In this document: piece after piece, positions 18,625-26,895 of the stretch | Layout: each line of letters starts with the position of its first letter | Position numbering within the stretch: the stretch's first letter is position 1 | Assembly: GCF_025548555.1 (NCBI RefSeq) | Contig: NZ_JAJLPA010000001.1 | Location: forward strand, 744,001 to 808,000 | Length of the DNA: 64,000 bases | Direction of reading: 5' to 3' | Source: Sphingomonas sp. A2-49 | GTDB lineage: Bacteria > Pseudomonadota > Alphaproteobacteria > Sphingomonadales > Sphingomonadaceae | Made by a program: the position numbers and the translations under genes | The notes under the pieces: model-generated | Databases searched by the model: none | Told to the model about the DNA's origin: nothing | What the model saw: only the letters and a program-made list of their open reading frames with translations

Positions 18625-19035
18625 TCAAACAGGAATCGCCGCTTGCCGGATGAAAGGTTCGACCAGATCCCATCGGTTGCCGTAGAGGTCTTCGAAGACA
18701 GCCACGATGCCATATGGTTCATGGCGAGGCGCCTCGACGAAGCGGATACCCTGCTGCGTGTAGGCGAGGTGGTCACGGGCGAAGTCGTCTGTTTCGAGAA
18801 ACAGGAACACGCGACCGCCGCTCTGATCGCCGATCGCCTCACGTTGCCTCTCGCCGACAGCCCTCGCCAGTAGCAGTCCGCTCGCCGCGCCGTACGGCGC
18901 GACCACGACCCACCGCTTGTCATCTGTCAGCGCGGTATCTTCACGCAGCTCGAAGCCAAGCTTCCCGACGAAGAAGGAGAGAGCGGTGTCATATTCGTCG
19001 ATGAGGAGGGCGGTCAGGTTCAAGCGCTGGGGCAT
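18625..19035 (-). CDS. VOC-family protein (glyoxalase / bleomycin resistance fold)
   Basis: A 136-residue protein with the paired beta-alpha-beta-beta-beta units of the vicinal oxygen chelate fold: L-N-L-T-A-L-L-I-D-E-Y-D-T-A-L-S-F-F at the start and V-F-E-D-L-Y-G-N-R-W-D-L near the end. Family members bind a metal or sequester small hydrophobic compounds. The Met at 19035 begins the first beta strand; 48 more in-frame codons upstream have no family content. It lies between the hydrolase and an AraC regulator; a specific substrate cannot be named. Confidence 0.8.
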   Translation of the reverse strand: MPQRLNLTALLIDEYDTALSFFVGKLGFELREDTALTDDKRWVVVAPYGAASGLLLARAVGERQREAIGDQSGGRVFLFLETDDFARDHLAYTQQGIRFVEAPRHEPYGIVAVFEDLYGNRWDLVEPFIRQAAIPV

Positions 19036-19216
19036 CCGGTGAAATTGCCCTATCGCGACGTCGAGCCAACGCTCGCTTCCCATCTGGGATCGGCAAAAGA
19101 GAAAACACCAGCGTTCTCGCAATCCGCCCAGCCTCGTATTTCGAGAACCATAACGCCTGCGCCTGTCCACCTCGATCACCCATTGACGTTGTCGGCGGGG
19201 CGGGGCTGATGGTCAT

Positions 19217-20311
19217 GTGAGCATCGGTTCCATGTCCCTCATCCTCGGTCTGTTCGAGGCACAGATGCTGGTGCTGGCGGCTGCCATCATCGGGCGGGGC
19301 GGGACGGCGAGACGCTCTCTCGGAGCGTTGCTGATCGTCCTGTGCGGCGTGCTGACGCCGTTCACTATCGGCTATGCAGGTTTCTACGATCGATGGCTGT
19401 GGCTTTCATTCGCGCCGTTCGCCGTTCCTCTGGCGATGGGGCCATTGCTCTACGCGCACCTGAACGCCCTGATCTTCGATCGCCCGATACCCCGTTGGCA
19501 CGCCGCGTTGCCGGTGGCCCAGTTCGCTTATCAGGCTGTCGCTTTCTGCCTGCCGCTCGATCTGCGGGGCGCATTCGACCGGCAGGTGCAACGCCCTTGG
19601 CTTGATCCAATCCTGGCGGCGCTGCTGCTCGCGTCGATGGTCGGATATGCCGTTGCAGCCCTGCGTGCGCTGCGCCGGCATCGAGGCTGGCTCGTGGCGC
19701 GCCGATCCGACCTCGCCGCAGCAAGGCGCGTGCGGGCCGTGCTGATCGCCTATGCCGCGATCGTCACGGTGCGGACGGGATACCTGATTGCTGATGCGTT
19801 GATCGCGCCGCTCTCTTACTTCGATATGTTCGGTTTCTACGTCGTGCTGGCTGTCGTCGGCAATTACCTGGCGATCGAGGGCTGGCGACAGGCGGACGCC
19901 CGACCGCAGCCGATCGTGGAGCCGGTCGAGCGCGACTGGCGGCCGATTGCGGCCGGGTGGATGGACCGGATCGAAGCGCATGGATGGTGGCGCGATCCGG
20001 ACCTCGATCTTGCCGAACTGGCCCGCAGGCTGGGGACCAACACCGCCTATCTGTCCCGCGGCCTCAACGAGGGGCTGGGGCTGGGTTTCGCCGAAGCGAT
20101 CAACGGGCTGCGCGTCGAGCATGTCGCCGCCCGCCTGCGGGACGGCGCCGATGGCGATATCCTGACGCTCGCGATCGATGCCGGCTTCGGATCGAAGGCG
20201 ACCTTCAACCGCGTCTTCAAGGAGCGGTTCGACGTCACACCCTCGGCCTATCGTCGCGTCTCAACCAACAAAAATGACCCGGAACGCCCGGATTTGCAGC
20301 GCACCACCTGA
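19217..20311 (+). CDS. AraC-family regulator with N-terminal membrane domain
   Basis: A 364-residue protein with about six or seven hydrophobic helices in residues 1-220 and an AraC DNA-binding domain at about 250-350. The latter has L-A-R-R-L-G-T-N-T-A-Y-L-S-R as the first helix-turn-helix and L-A-I-D-A-G-F-G-S-K-A-T-F-N-R-V-F-K as the second. Membrane-anchored AraC proteins of this type often respond to signals at the membrane. The start is GTG at 19217; ATG at 19232 is also possible. It is followed by the S41 peptidase gene 45 bases downstream in the same direction and may control it. Confidence 0.85.
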   Translation: MSIGSMSLILGLFEAQMLVLAAAIIGRGGTARRSLGALLIVLCGVLTPFTIGYAGFYDRWLWLSFAPFAVPLAMGPLLYAHLNALIFDRPIPRWHAALPVAQFAYQAVAFCLPLDLRGAFDRQVQRPWLDPILAALLLASMVGYAVAALRALRRHRGWLVARRSDLAAARRVRAVLIAYAAIVTVRTGYLIADALIAPLSYFDMFGFYVVLAVVGNYLAIEGWRQADARPQPIVEPVERDWRPIAAGWMDRIEAHGWWRDPDLDLAELARRLGTNTAYLSRGLNEGLGLGFAEAINGLRVEHVAARLRDGADGDILTLAIDAGFGSKATFNRVFKERFDVTPSAYRRVSTNKNDPERPDLQRTT

Positions 20312-20356
20312 CCGGCATCGGCATCGGTTCGGGGCACATCCGCTCGGAGCAAGACC

Positions 20357-21730
20357 ATGATACATCTCGATCGCCGGCACCTTCTGACGGGAGCGTCGGG
20401 CTTGGTCGCAACCGCCTTTCTGCCCGCTCCCGCCAAGGCGAGCGATACGCTGCTGTCACCCGCGGCGATGCGATCAGATATCGCCATTCTGTGCGACGCC
20501 TATGCCAGCCTGCATCCCGGCCTCTATCGCTATCTGACCCCGGCGAACTTCCAGCGCGAGCGCCAGCGCCTCGATCGCTTCGCCGCGACGCCCCATACGC
20601 TGGGAGACTTCTACCTGGCGTTGTCGGCGTTTACCGCAAGCGTCCGGTGCGGTCACAGCTTTCCTAATCCCGCCAACCAGACTCGGGCCGTCGCGTCGGC
20701 GCTGTTCGGCAAGCGTGATCGCTTACCGTTCGCCTTCAGATGGCTGGACCGGCGCATGATCGTCACCGCCGATCTCGGCAGCGGGCATCATCTGCCGATC
20801 GGAAGCGAGGTCGTTGCGATCAACGATATCAGCGCTCACGCCATGCTGGCGAAGATGCTCCCTTATGCCCGCACGGACGGCAGCAACGATGCGCGCAAGG
20901 TGGCCAACCTCGGCATACCCGGCGATGCCGATCAGCCGACATTCGACGTGCTACGGGCGCTGCTGTTCCCGTCGTACAGTCCCTCGACCCGTGTCGTGGT
21001 GCGGATCGCCGGCAGAGCCGAGACGATCGCTTGCCCGTTGATGACGGCCGCAGCGCGCGACGCTGCGTTGCGCCATCCCTCTAAGGATTCCCCCTATGGC
21101 TGGACGTTCGAAGTGCACGACCAAGTCGGCATCCTGACCATGCCGACTTGGGCGGTCTTCCATGAGAAATGGGATTGGCAGGGCTTCATCGACGCCAGCC
21201 TGGACACCGCAGTCGATCGCCAGCTCTCGGGCATCGTTATCGACGTGCGCGACAATGGGGGTGGGCTCGATTGCGGGGCGGCGATCGTCGCCCGTCTGGT
21301 CGAAGCGCCCCTAACCGCAGACAGCTATTCCCGCCATGTGCGTTATCGCAAGATACCCGACAGGCTGGTTCCCTACCTCAAAACCTGGGACCGCAGCTTC
21401 AAGAATTGGGGAGCGTCGGCGATCGGTCCTGATGCGGCCGGCTTTTACAATCTGACCCGTCCCGGCGACGCTTCGGACACCGACACTATCCAGCCCAAGG
21501 GTCGCCGGTTCGCCGGCAAGGTCGCCGTTCTAGTCGGCCCGAAGAACGCTTCGGCCACCTTCGGCTTCGCAAGCCTCATGCAGCGTCAGCGGCTGGGAAC
21601 GCTGATCGGGGAGGAGACCGGCGGCAACCGCCGTGGCATCAACGGCGGTGCCTTTTTCTTCGTCGGGTTGCCGGCATCGGGCGTCGAGGTCGATCTGCCG
21701 CTGATTGCCTATTGGCCTGAGACGCCGTAG
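20357..21730 (+). CDS. S41-family peptidase with Tat-like signal, C terminus cut by a premature TAG
   Basis: A 457-residue C-terminal-processing-type serine peptidase. It has an R-R-H-L-L-T-G leader and hydrophobic run ending A-P-A-K-A-S, so it is probably exported. The peptidase core has V-I-D-V-R-D-N-G-G-G and the nucleophile region V-G-P-K-N-A-S-A-T-F-G-F-A, with Ser in the family position, then E-E-T-G-G-N-R-R-G. The frame stops with TAG at 21728-21730. Directly after it the same frame continues for 34 codons that match the expected family C terminus (S-D-A-G-V-M-P-D-I-T-V-P) and ends with TGA at 21833-21835. The truncated product lacks the last strand region and may be inactive, unless TAG is read through. 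Confidence 0.85.
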   Translation: MIHLDRRHLLTGASGLVATAFLPAPAKASDTLLSPAAMRSDIAILCDAYASLHPGLYRYLTPANFQRERQRLDRFAATPHTLGDFYLALSAFTASVRCGHSFPNPANQTRAVASALFGKRDRLPFAFRWLDRRMIVTADLGSGHHLPIGSEVVAINDISAHAMLAKMLPYARTDGSNDARKVANLGIPGDADQPTFDVLRALLFPSYSPSTRVVVRIAGRAETIACPLMTAAARDAALRHPSKDSPYGWTFEVHDQVGILTMPTWAVFHEKWDWQGFIDASLDTAVDRQLSGIVIDVRDNGGGLDCGAAIVARLVEAPLTADSYSRHVRYRKIPDRLVPYLKTWDRSFKNWGASAIGPDAAGFYNLTRPGDASDTDTIQPKGRRFAGKVAVLVGPKNASATFGFASLMQRQRLGTLIGEETGGNRRGINGGAFFFVGLPASGVEVDLPLIAYWPETP

Positions 21731-21835
21731 TCGGATGCTGGAGTCATGCCCGATATTACCGTGCCGGCGCGGACTGCCGATATTCAAGCCGAACGGGATA
21801 CTGCGCTGATGCGGGCGGTCGTTGTGGTAAGCTGA

Positions 21836-22153
21836 ACGATCAGCCTTCCCGATTGGGAGGTGCAGCTGGACAGCCAAGGCAGGCTCGGTCTCCCGATGCC
21901 TCCGGGTTGAGCCGTTTCCCGAAACGTGTTCCCGAATGCGTTTTCCCGAAACGGTCCGTCGGACATGGAAAAATGGGACTGCTGCAAGTCAGTGAAACGA
22001 CCGGTTTCGGGATGCCCGGCCGATCTACTGAACGGCGAGAACTGGGTCGGAGCCGACATCACGTGGCGGTGACGCTTTTCCCGGAGAGAACGCGGTCGGG
22101 ACGGCCAGAGCCGTCCCGACCGACATAATGTTCCAGGCAAGTACGAATGGCTG
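21836..22153. other. Intergenic region containing copy A of a dispersed repeat
   Basis: About 318 bases between the S41 peptidase and a convergent DUF4126 gene. No gene is supported; small frames on both strands lack motifs. The stretch at 21974-22057 is one of three related intergenic copies described separately. Confidence 0.5.
21974..22057. repeat. Dispersed intergenic repeat, copy A
   Basis: About 84 bases, containing TTCGGGATGCCCGGC and CTGGGTCGGAGCCGAC. It is close to copy B at 25892-25976 and more loosely to copy C at 36403-36473. All three copies are in non-coding DNA of the accessory region. Function unknown. Confidence 0.55.
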
Positions 22154-22654
22154 TCAAGACGCTGGCGTCTGTCGCATGGCGGATGCCGCTTCGGCGCTGG
22201 CAGTGAACAGACTAGGATTAGTGATCGCGAGACCGCTTCCAAACACGATTGCCTCCTCGATGAAGCCCGTCGCCGTCTGTCCCCACCGCTTCATGGCCCA
22301 TTTGCGCAGCGCGAGACCGGGATAGGCCGAACCGATCGCAGCCACGACCGCTACTCCGGCACCGACCCATCGCTTGTCGCGCGGAGCCAGGGCAGCGCCC
22401 GCATAGGCGGCAGTGACACTCCGCACGACCAGGCCGATTGGCACGGTGCGGTCCGGTGCCGTCTTCATCTTGTCGCCTGCCATCTCGGCCGCGGCGAACG
22501 CCGCGGTGCCGGCGGCGATCACAGGATTGAGCATCAGCTTCTGCAAAGGGAGCTCAGGCGCCACCTCGCCGCGGCGCGTGGCGGTGGCAAGGACCGCCAG
22601 CGGCGTGATGCCCCGCTGCCCGGCGACCAGACCGATGAGAAATGAACGAAGCAT
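22154..22654 (-). CDS. DUF4126-family membrane protein
   Basis: A 166-residue protein with several hydrophobic segments. It begins M-L-R-S-F-L-I-G-L-V-A-G-Q-R-G-I-T-P-L-A, the typical opening of this uncharacterised family, in which G-x-R-S/G-x-T-P is conserved. The start at 22654 has a strong AGGAGG site upstream; the longer open frame has no support. The function is not known. It is divergent from the first ohr gene, sharing a ~190-base promoter region. Confidence 0.78.
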   Translation of the reverse strand: MLRSFLIGLVAGQRGITPLAVLATATRRGEVAPELPLQKLMLNPVIAAGTAAFAAAEMAGDKMKTAPDRTVPIGLVVRSVTAAYAGAALAPRDKRWVGAGVAVVAAIGSAYPGLALRKWAMKRWGQTATGFIEEAIVFGSGLAITNPSLFTASAEAASAMRQTPAS

Positions 22655-22846
22655 GGGTGATCCTCCTGTGGACACACTCAACGTAGGACATCCTATTTCT
22701 ATCCCGCACAATCCCGTTGCGAACAACAGGTGTTGGGCTATATGACGGCCTTGGAGGCGTTGAGCGCAGCTTGACTGTCCCGGATGACCGGGTGGTTCTT
22801 GTGTCGCGCCGGTGTCCTGTCGCCTGCAACCTACAAGGAGTCCGCC

Positions 22847-23272
22847 TTGAGCCATCTCTACACCACCAAGGTCACCGCCGTTGGCGGCCGCAGCGGCACG
22901 ATCAGGAGCGAGGACGGTATCCTCGACCTGCCGCTCGCCATGCCCAAGGAACTAGGTGGCAAGGGCGGCGCCACCAACCCCGAACAGCTGTTCGCGGCGG
23001 GCTATGCCGCATGTTTCGAGAATGCGGTGATCCACGTCACCCGCGCGCAGGAGACCAAGGTGCGCGACAACGACATTGTGGTGGTGGGAGGGGTCGGCCT
23101 GTTGCCGAACGGCGCCGGCGGCTTCAACCTGGCGGTGACGCTCGATGTCGAGATCGCCGGCGTCGATCAGGCGAAGGCTGAGGAGATCGTCCATGCCGCA
23201 CACGCCGTCTGCCCGTATTCCAACGCGGTGAAGGGCAATGTCGACGTCAAGCTGAACGTCACCACCCGGTGA
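22847..23272 (+). CDS. ohr: Organic hydroperoxide resistance protein Ohr (first copy)
   Basis: A 141-residue OsmC/Ohr-fold thiol peroxidase that reduces organic and fatty acid hydroperoxides. The catalytic cysteines are Cys56 in Y-A-A-C-F-E-N-A and Cys122 in A-V-C-P-Y-S-N. The start is taken as TTG at 22847 with an AAGGAG site 6 bases upstream; this gives the N terminus that matches the second copy (S-H-L-Y-T against N-H-L-Y-T). The stop overlaps the ohrR start (GTGA). It is about 80 percent identical by eye to the copy at 35757-36182. Confidence 0.93.
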   Translation: MSHLYTTKVTAVGGRSGTIRSEDGILDLPLAMPKELGGKGGATNPEQLFAAGYAACFENAVIHVTRAQETKVRDNDIVVVGGVGLLPNGAGGFNLAVTLDVEIAGVDQAKAEEIVHAAHAVCPYSNAVKGNVDVKLNVTTR

Positions 23273-23770
23273 GCGAGATGGCGGCGACACCGGCGAAGCA
23301 CATCGATCCCCTGTTGCTAAATCGACAGGTATGCTTCCCGCTCTATGCCGCCACCAACCTGCTCAATCGACTGTACACCCCGGTGCTGGCCGAGCTGGGG
23401 CTCACCTATCCGCAGTATCTGGTCATGCTGGTGTCGTGGGAGCACGAGACGCAGACGGTCGGCGCGCTGGGCGCCCGGCTCTATCTCGACAGCGGCACGC
23501 TCAGCCCTCTCCTCAAGAGGATGGAGGCGGCAGGGCTGGTCGTGCGCCGGCGCGATCCGGCAGACGAGCGCAAGGTGTCGGTCGCGCTGACCGATCAGGG
23601 CCGCGCACTGCGCGAGCAAGCTATCCACGTTCCCGAGACGGTGTCTGACGGTTACGAACCCGAAGGCATCGACGAACAACGCGACAGCGTGCGTGCGCTC
23701 GTGTCGATTCTGGCACAGCGCAACGGTCGCCGCCTCTTCCCACCGCGCGTGCCGCTACCAAGGAACAGCC
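23269..23770 (+). CDS. ohrR: OhrR-type MarR repressor (first copy) lacking its normal stop codon
   Basis: A MarR-family sensor of organic peroxide. The reactive Cys22 lies in R-Q-V-C-F-P-L-Y-A-A-T-N, and the winged helix has L-Y-L-D-S-G-T-L-S-P-L-L-K-R-M-E. It aligns with the second copy to V-S-I-L-A-Q-R. There the second copy ends after ten more residues, but this frame has no stop: it runs on out of phase through the reductase gene to 24621 (450 codons). The coordinates given mark the recognisable regulator part, up to the next gene start. Either a small insertion or deletion near 23720 removed the stop or an assembly error did. The start is GTG at 23269 (ATG at 23278 is possible). Confidence 0.75.
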
Positions 23771-25174
23771 ATGGCCGACCTGACATGCGACGTGGCCGTC
23801 ATCGGCGCGGGAACCGCCGGCCTTGCCGCCGAACGCAGCGCGCGAGCGACCGGCGCGCGCACGCTGCTGATCGACGATCGTTTCGCCGGCACGACCTGCG
23901 CGACGGTGGGCTGCATGCCCTCCAAGCTGCTGATCGCGGCCGGCAAGTCCGCAGCCGCGGTCCGGCTCGCGCCGGTCTTCGGCATCGACGCGCCCGCGCC
24001 GCGCGTGGACGGTGTCGCGGTGATGGCGCGGGTGCGGGCGGAACGGGACAAGTTCGTCGCCGCCACGCGCAAGTCCTTCGACAAGCTACCCGAAGGCACG
24101 ACGATACAGGCAACCGCGCGCATCCAGGACGCCGCGACCTTGCGGCTCGACGATGGCCGCACGGTGTCGGCGCGCGCCGTCGTGATCGCGACCGGGTCCA
24201 AACCCACCATCCCGCAAGCCTACCAATCGCTGGGCGATCTGGTGCTCACGAGCGACACGATCTTCGATCTGGTCGATCTTCCGCGATCCGTGGCGGTGAT
24301 CGGCACCGGGCCGCTCGGCGTGGAACTTGCGCACGGGCTGGCGCAACTCGGTGTAGAGGTCGAGGTGTTCGGCCAGAACGGATCGCTCGCTGGCGTAAAG
24401 GACGAGGCGGTCATGGCGGATCTCTGCCGCATCCTGCGCAAGGTCATTGCCGTTCGGCTGGACGTGACGGTGGAGGCGCAGCGGCACGCTGGCGGCGCGC
24501 TGCTGCGCTGGAGCGGGGCCGAGAGCGGCGAAAAGGTGTTCGAGCGGGTGCTCGTAGCGACCGGACGCCGGCCGTCGCTCGACCGGCTCGATCTCGCCGC
24601 GGCGGGGTTGGCGCTCGATGACAAGGGCGTGCCACTGTTTGACCGGCACACCATGCAGTGCGGCGACGCAACCGTGTTCATCGCCGGCGATGCCGATGCG
24701 GACGCGCCGATCCTGCACGAGGCCTCCACCGAAGGCGCGATCGCCGGCACAAACGCGGCCTCCTTCCCAGAGGTGAAACCGACGGAACGTGCGCTCCCGT
24801 TCTCGATCACCTTCACCGATCCTCCGGTCGCGGCGGTCGGCGATCCCGCCGGAGACGACAGCGTGATCGGATGCGCGTCCTACGAGGATCAGGGACGCGC
24901 CAAGGTGGAGGCGCGCGCGGAAGGATGCGTGCGGATCTACGCCGCGCCGGGCGACGGCCGGCTGACCGGTGCCGCCATGATCGGCCCTGGCATGGAGCAT
25001 ATCGCCCATCTGCTCACGCTAGCGATCACGCAGCGCATGACCGCCACCGAGTTGCTGCGCCTGCCCTTCTACCACCCCACCCTCGAAGAGGGGCTGAAGC
25101 CTGCCCTCAGGCAGATCTGCCACTCGGTGCACGCCCCCATTCCTGTCGACAGCGGTGATCCGGCGGGCGCCTGA
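23771..25174 (+). CDS. Dihydrolipoyl dehydrogenase-like flavin disulfide reductase
   Basis: A 467-residue FAD enzyme of the same family as lpdA but clearly divergent. It has V-I-G-A-G-T-A-G for FAD, the redox-active C-A-T-V-G-C-M-P-S-K pair, V-I-G-T-G-P-L-G-V-E for the pyridine nucleotide and the C-terminal Y-H-P-T-L-E-E-G-L-K His-Glu element, so it should be catalytically competent. No 2-oxoacid dehydrogenase genes are next to it. Instead it follows ohr and ohrR and precedes a GST. Since Ohr enzymes accept electrons from dihydrolipoamide, a role in regenerating Ohr is a reasonable inference; mercuric or other disulfide reductase activity is an alternative. Confidence 0.88.
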   Translation: MADLTCDVAVIGAGTAGLAAERSARATGARTLLIDDRFAGTTCATVGCMPSKLLIAAGKSAAAVRLAPVFGIDAPAPRVDGVAVMARVRAERDKFVAATRKSFDKLPEGTTIQATARIQDAATLRLDDGRTVSARAVVIATGSKPTIPQAYQSLGDLVLTSDTIFDLVDLPRSVAVIGTGPLGVELAHGLAQLGVEVEVFGQNGSLAGVKDEAVMADLCRILRKVIAVRLDVTVEAQRHAGGALLRWSGAESGEKVFERVLVATGRRPSLDRLDLAAAGLALDDKGVPLFDRHTMQCGDATVFIAGDADADAPILHEASTEGAIAGTNAASFPEVKPTERALPFSITFTDPPVAAVGDPAGDDSVIGCASYEDQGRAKVEARAEGCVRIYAAPGDGRLTGAAMIGPGMEHIAHLLTLAITQRMTATELLRLPFYHPTLEEGLKPALRQICHSVHAPIPVDSGDPAGA

Positions 25175-25204
25175 GCCACCCCTCCATTCTCGAAAGACGA
25201 CATC

Positions 25205-25834
25205 ATGCTGACCCTCCACCATCTTGAACACTCCCGCTCGCAGCGCGTGCTGTGGCTGCTGGAGGAACTGGGCGTGCCCTATGAACTCGTCCGGTACGCG
25301 CGCACCGACCAGCGCCGCGCACCACCCGCGCTGAGCCGGGTGCATCCGCTCGGCAAGTCCCCCGTGCTGGTCGACGGCGACCTCGTTCTGGCCGAGTCCT
25401 CGGCGATTCTGCGCTATCTCGACGACCGCTACGGCCAGGGCCGCTTCACGCCGGCCGCGGGGGCCGACGATTTCTGGCGGCATCAGGAATGGCTCGACTA
25501 TGTCGAGAGTTCGGCGGTGCTGCCGGTCATGCTGGGCCTGCTCGGCCGGATGACCGGGGAAGCAGGACCGAAGACCGACGGCTTCTGCCAGGAAGAGGCT
25601 GGCAAGGCGCTCGACTACATCGCTGATGGGCTAGGCACCAACCCGTTCCTGATGGGCGAGCGCGTCATGCTCGCGGACATGCAGATGACCTATTATCTCG
25701 GCATGGCGAAGAGGACAGGCTTGCTCGATGTCCGATCGACGTTGCTCGCCTATCTGGACCGCCTGGAGCAGCAGCCCGGGTTCCGGCGTGCCGAAAGCAA
25801 GGGCGGCCCGATGATGGCGCCAGCGGACGCCTGA
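25205..25834 (+). CDS. Glutathione S-transferase
   Basis: A 209-residue GST that conjugates glutathione to electrophiles. The thioredoxin-like N-terminal domain shows S-R-S-Q-R-V-L-W-L-L-E-E-L, the cis-Pro in G-K-S-P-V-L-V and the glutathione-contact E-S-S-A-I-L-R-Y-L. An all-helical domain follows. It lies 30 bases after the disulfide reductase gene in the same direction, so it is likely part of the ohr operon and its peroxide or electrophile response. Confidence 0.9.
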   Translation: MLTLHHLEHSRSQRVLWLLEELGVPYELVRYARTDQRRAPPALSRVHPLGKSPVLVDGDLVLAESSAILRYLDDRYGQGRFTPAAGADDFWRHQEWLDYVESSAVLPVMLGLLGRMTGEAGPKTDGFCQEEAGKALDYIADGLGTNPFLMGERVMLADMQMTYYLGMAKRTGLLDVRSTLLAYLDRLEQQPGFRRAESKGGPMMAPADA

Positions 25835-25891
25835 TCGACGCTGGCATCTTCGCGACTACGTTGATCTGCACCCGACCGAGCCCGCTATCGA

Positions 25892-25976
25892 CGGGACTGC
25901 GGCGAGTTGGCGGAACGGCTGTTTTCGGGATGCCCGGCTGATTTACCGAACGGCCGGGAATGGGTCGGGAGCCGAC
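25892..25976. repeat. Dispersed intergenic repeat, copy B
   Basis: About 85 bases, matching copy A through TTCGGGATGCCCGGC and TGGGTCGGGAGCCGAC with scattered changes. It lies just upstream of the small integrase gene. Confidence 0.55.
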
Positions 25977-26044
25977 AACGGCGCGCGATCCCACCCTCGT
26001 GACCACGTTCATGCCACGGCCAATCACGGCCGTGGAGACGAACA

Positions 26045-26677
26045 ATGGGACATGCACAATATGATCCTGCCACGCATCGCCGCCCTGTGTGGAATGCGGG
26101 CAAGACGGTCGGCACAAAGCGACCGCTGACGCAGAAGCAAATCTGGGCCGTTCGCTTCTTCCTGGATCGAGAGGGGCGCCTTCGTGACAGGGCGCTGTTC
26201 GACCTGGCGATCGACAGCAAGTTGCGAGGCTGCGATCTCGTGAAGATCAAGATCGGCGACCTCGTCTCCGGGCCTGATATCAGAACTCGAGCGATCGTCA
26301 TGCAGCAGAAGACCGGACGCCCTGTTCAGTTCGAGCTTACGGCCGATGTCAGAGCAAGTCTCCTCGCATGGCTCGAACGTCGCGGTGGTACCGTCCACGA
26401 CTACGCTTTTCCGAGCCGCGTCGATTATGCGGGTCATCTTAGCACAAGACAGTACGCCCGGCTCGTAGACGAGTGGGTCGATGCGGTCGGACTTCGTCGC
26501 GCCGAATACGGGACGCACTCGCTTCGCCGTACGAAAGCATCGATGATCTACAAGGCTACCGGGAACCTTCGGGCGATCCAGATCCTGCTGGGTCACACGA
26601 AGATCGAGAACACTGTCAGGTACCTCGGCGTCGACATCGAGGATGCCCTAGTCCTCGCAGAACGGACCGAAATCTGA
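26045..26677 (+). CDS. Small tyrosine recombinase / integrase
   Basis: A 210-residue catalytic-domain-only tyrosine recombinase. The active-site residues can be placed: Arg in K-L-R-G-C-D-L, Lys in Q-Q-K-T-G-R, His and Arg in T-H-S-L-R-R-T, His in L-G-H-T-K and Tyr in V-R-Y-L-G-V. It lacks the N-terminal arm-binding and core-binding domains of phage integrases. Such short proteins occur scattered in proteobacterial genomes. A longer upstream origin is not visible. Base composition is lower in G and C than its neighbours, which fits transfer. No attachment site is apparent next to it. Confidence 0.85.
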   Translation: MGHAQYDPATHRRPVWNAGKTVGTKRPLTQKQIWAVRFFLDREGRLRDRALFDLAIDSKLRGCDLVKIKIGDLVSGPDIRTRAIVMQQKTGRPVQFELTADVRASLLAWLERRGGTVHDYAFPSRVDYAGHLSTRQYARLVDEWVDAVGLRRAEYGTHSLRRTKASMIYKATGNLRAIQILLGHTKIENTVRYLGVDIEDALVLAERTEI

Positions 26678-26895
26678 CCTTGGAGCGGCCCATCTCACGA
26701 GGGATGGGCCGTTCCTACACCCTCCGACAGCTGCCGGCCCGATAGCGGTCGCAGCCGCGACAAATTGCCGATCTCGAGTGCGGAGAATCTGAGCCGGTCT
26801 ATGACATCTGGAAACGCTTTAGAAAGCTGGTGAAGTGCTGCTGTCCGAACTGACCGGTTGCAAGAGATGCAGTGCGTGCGCCATGCGGAACGGTA

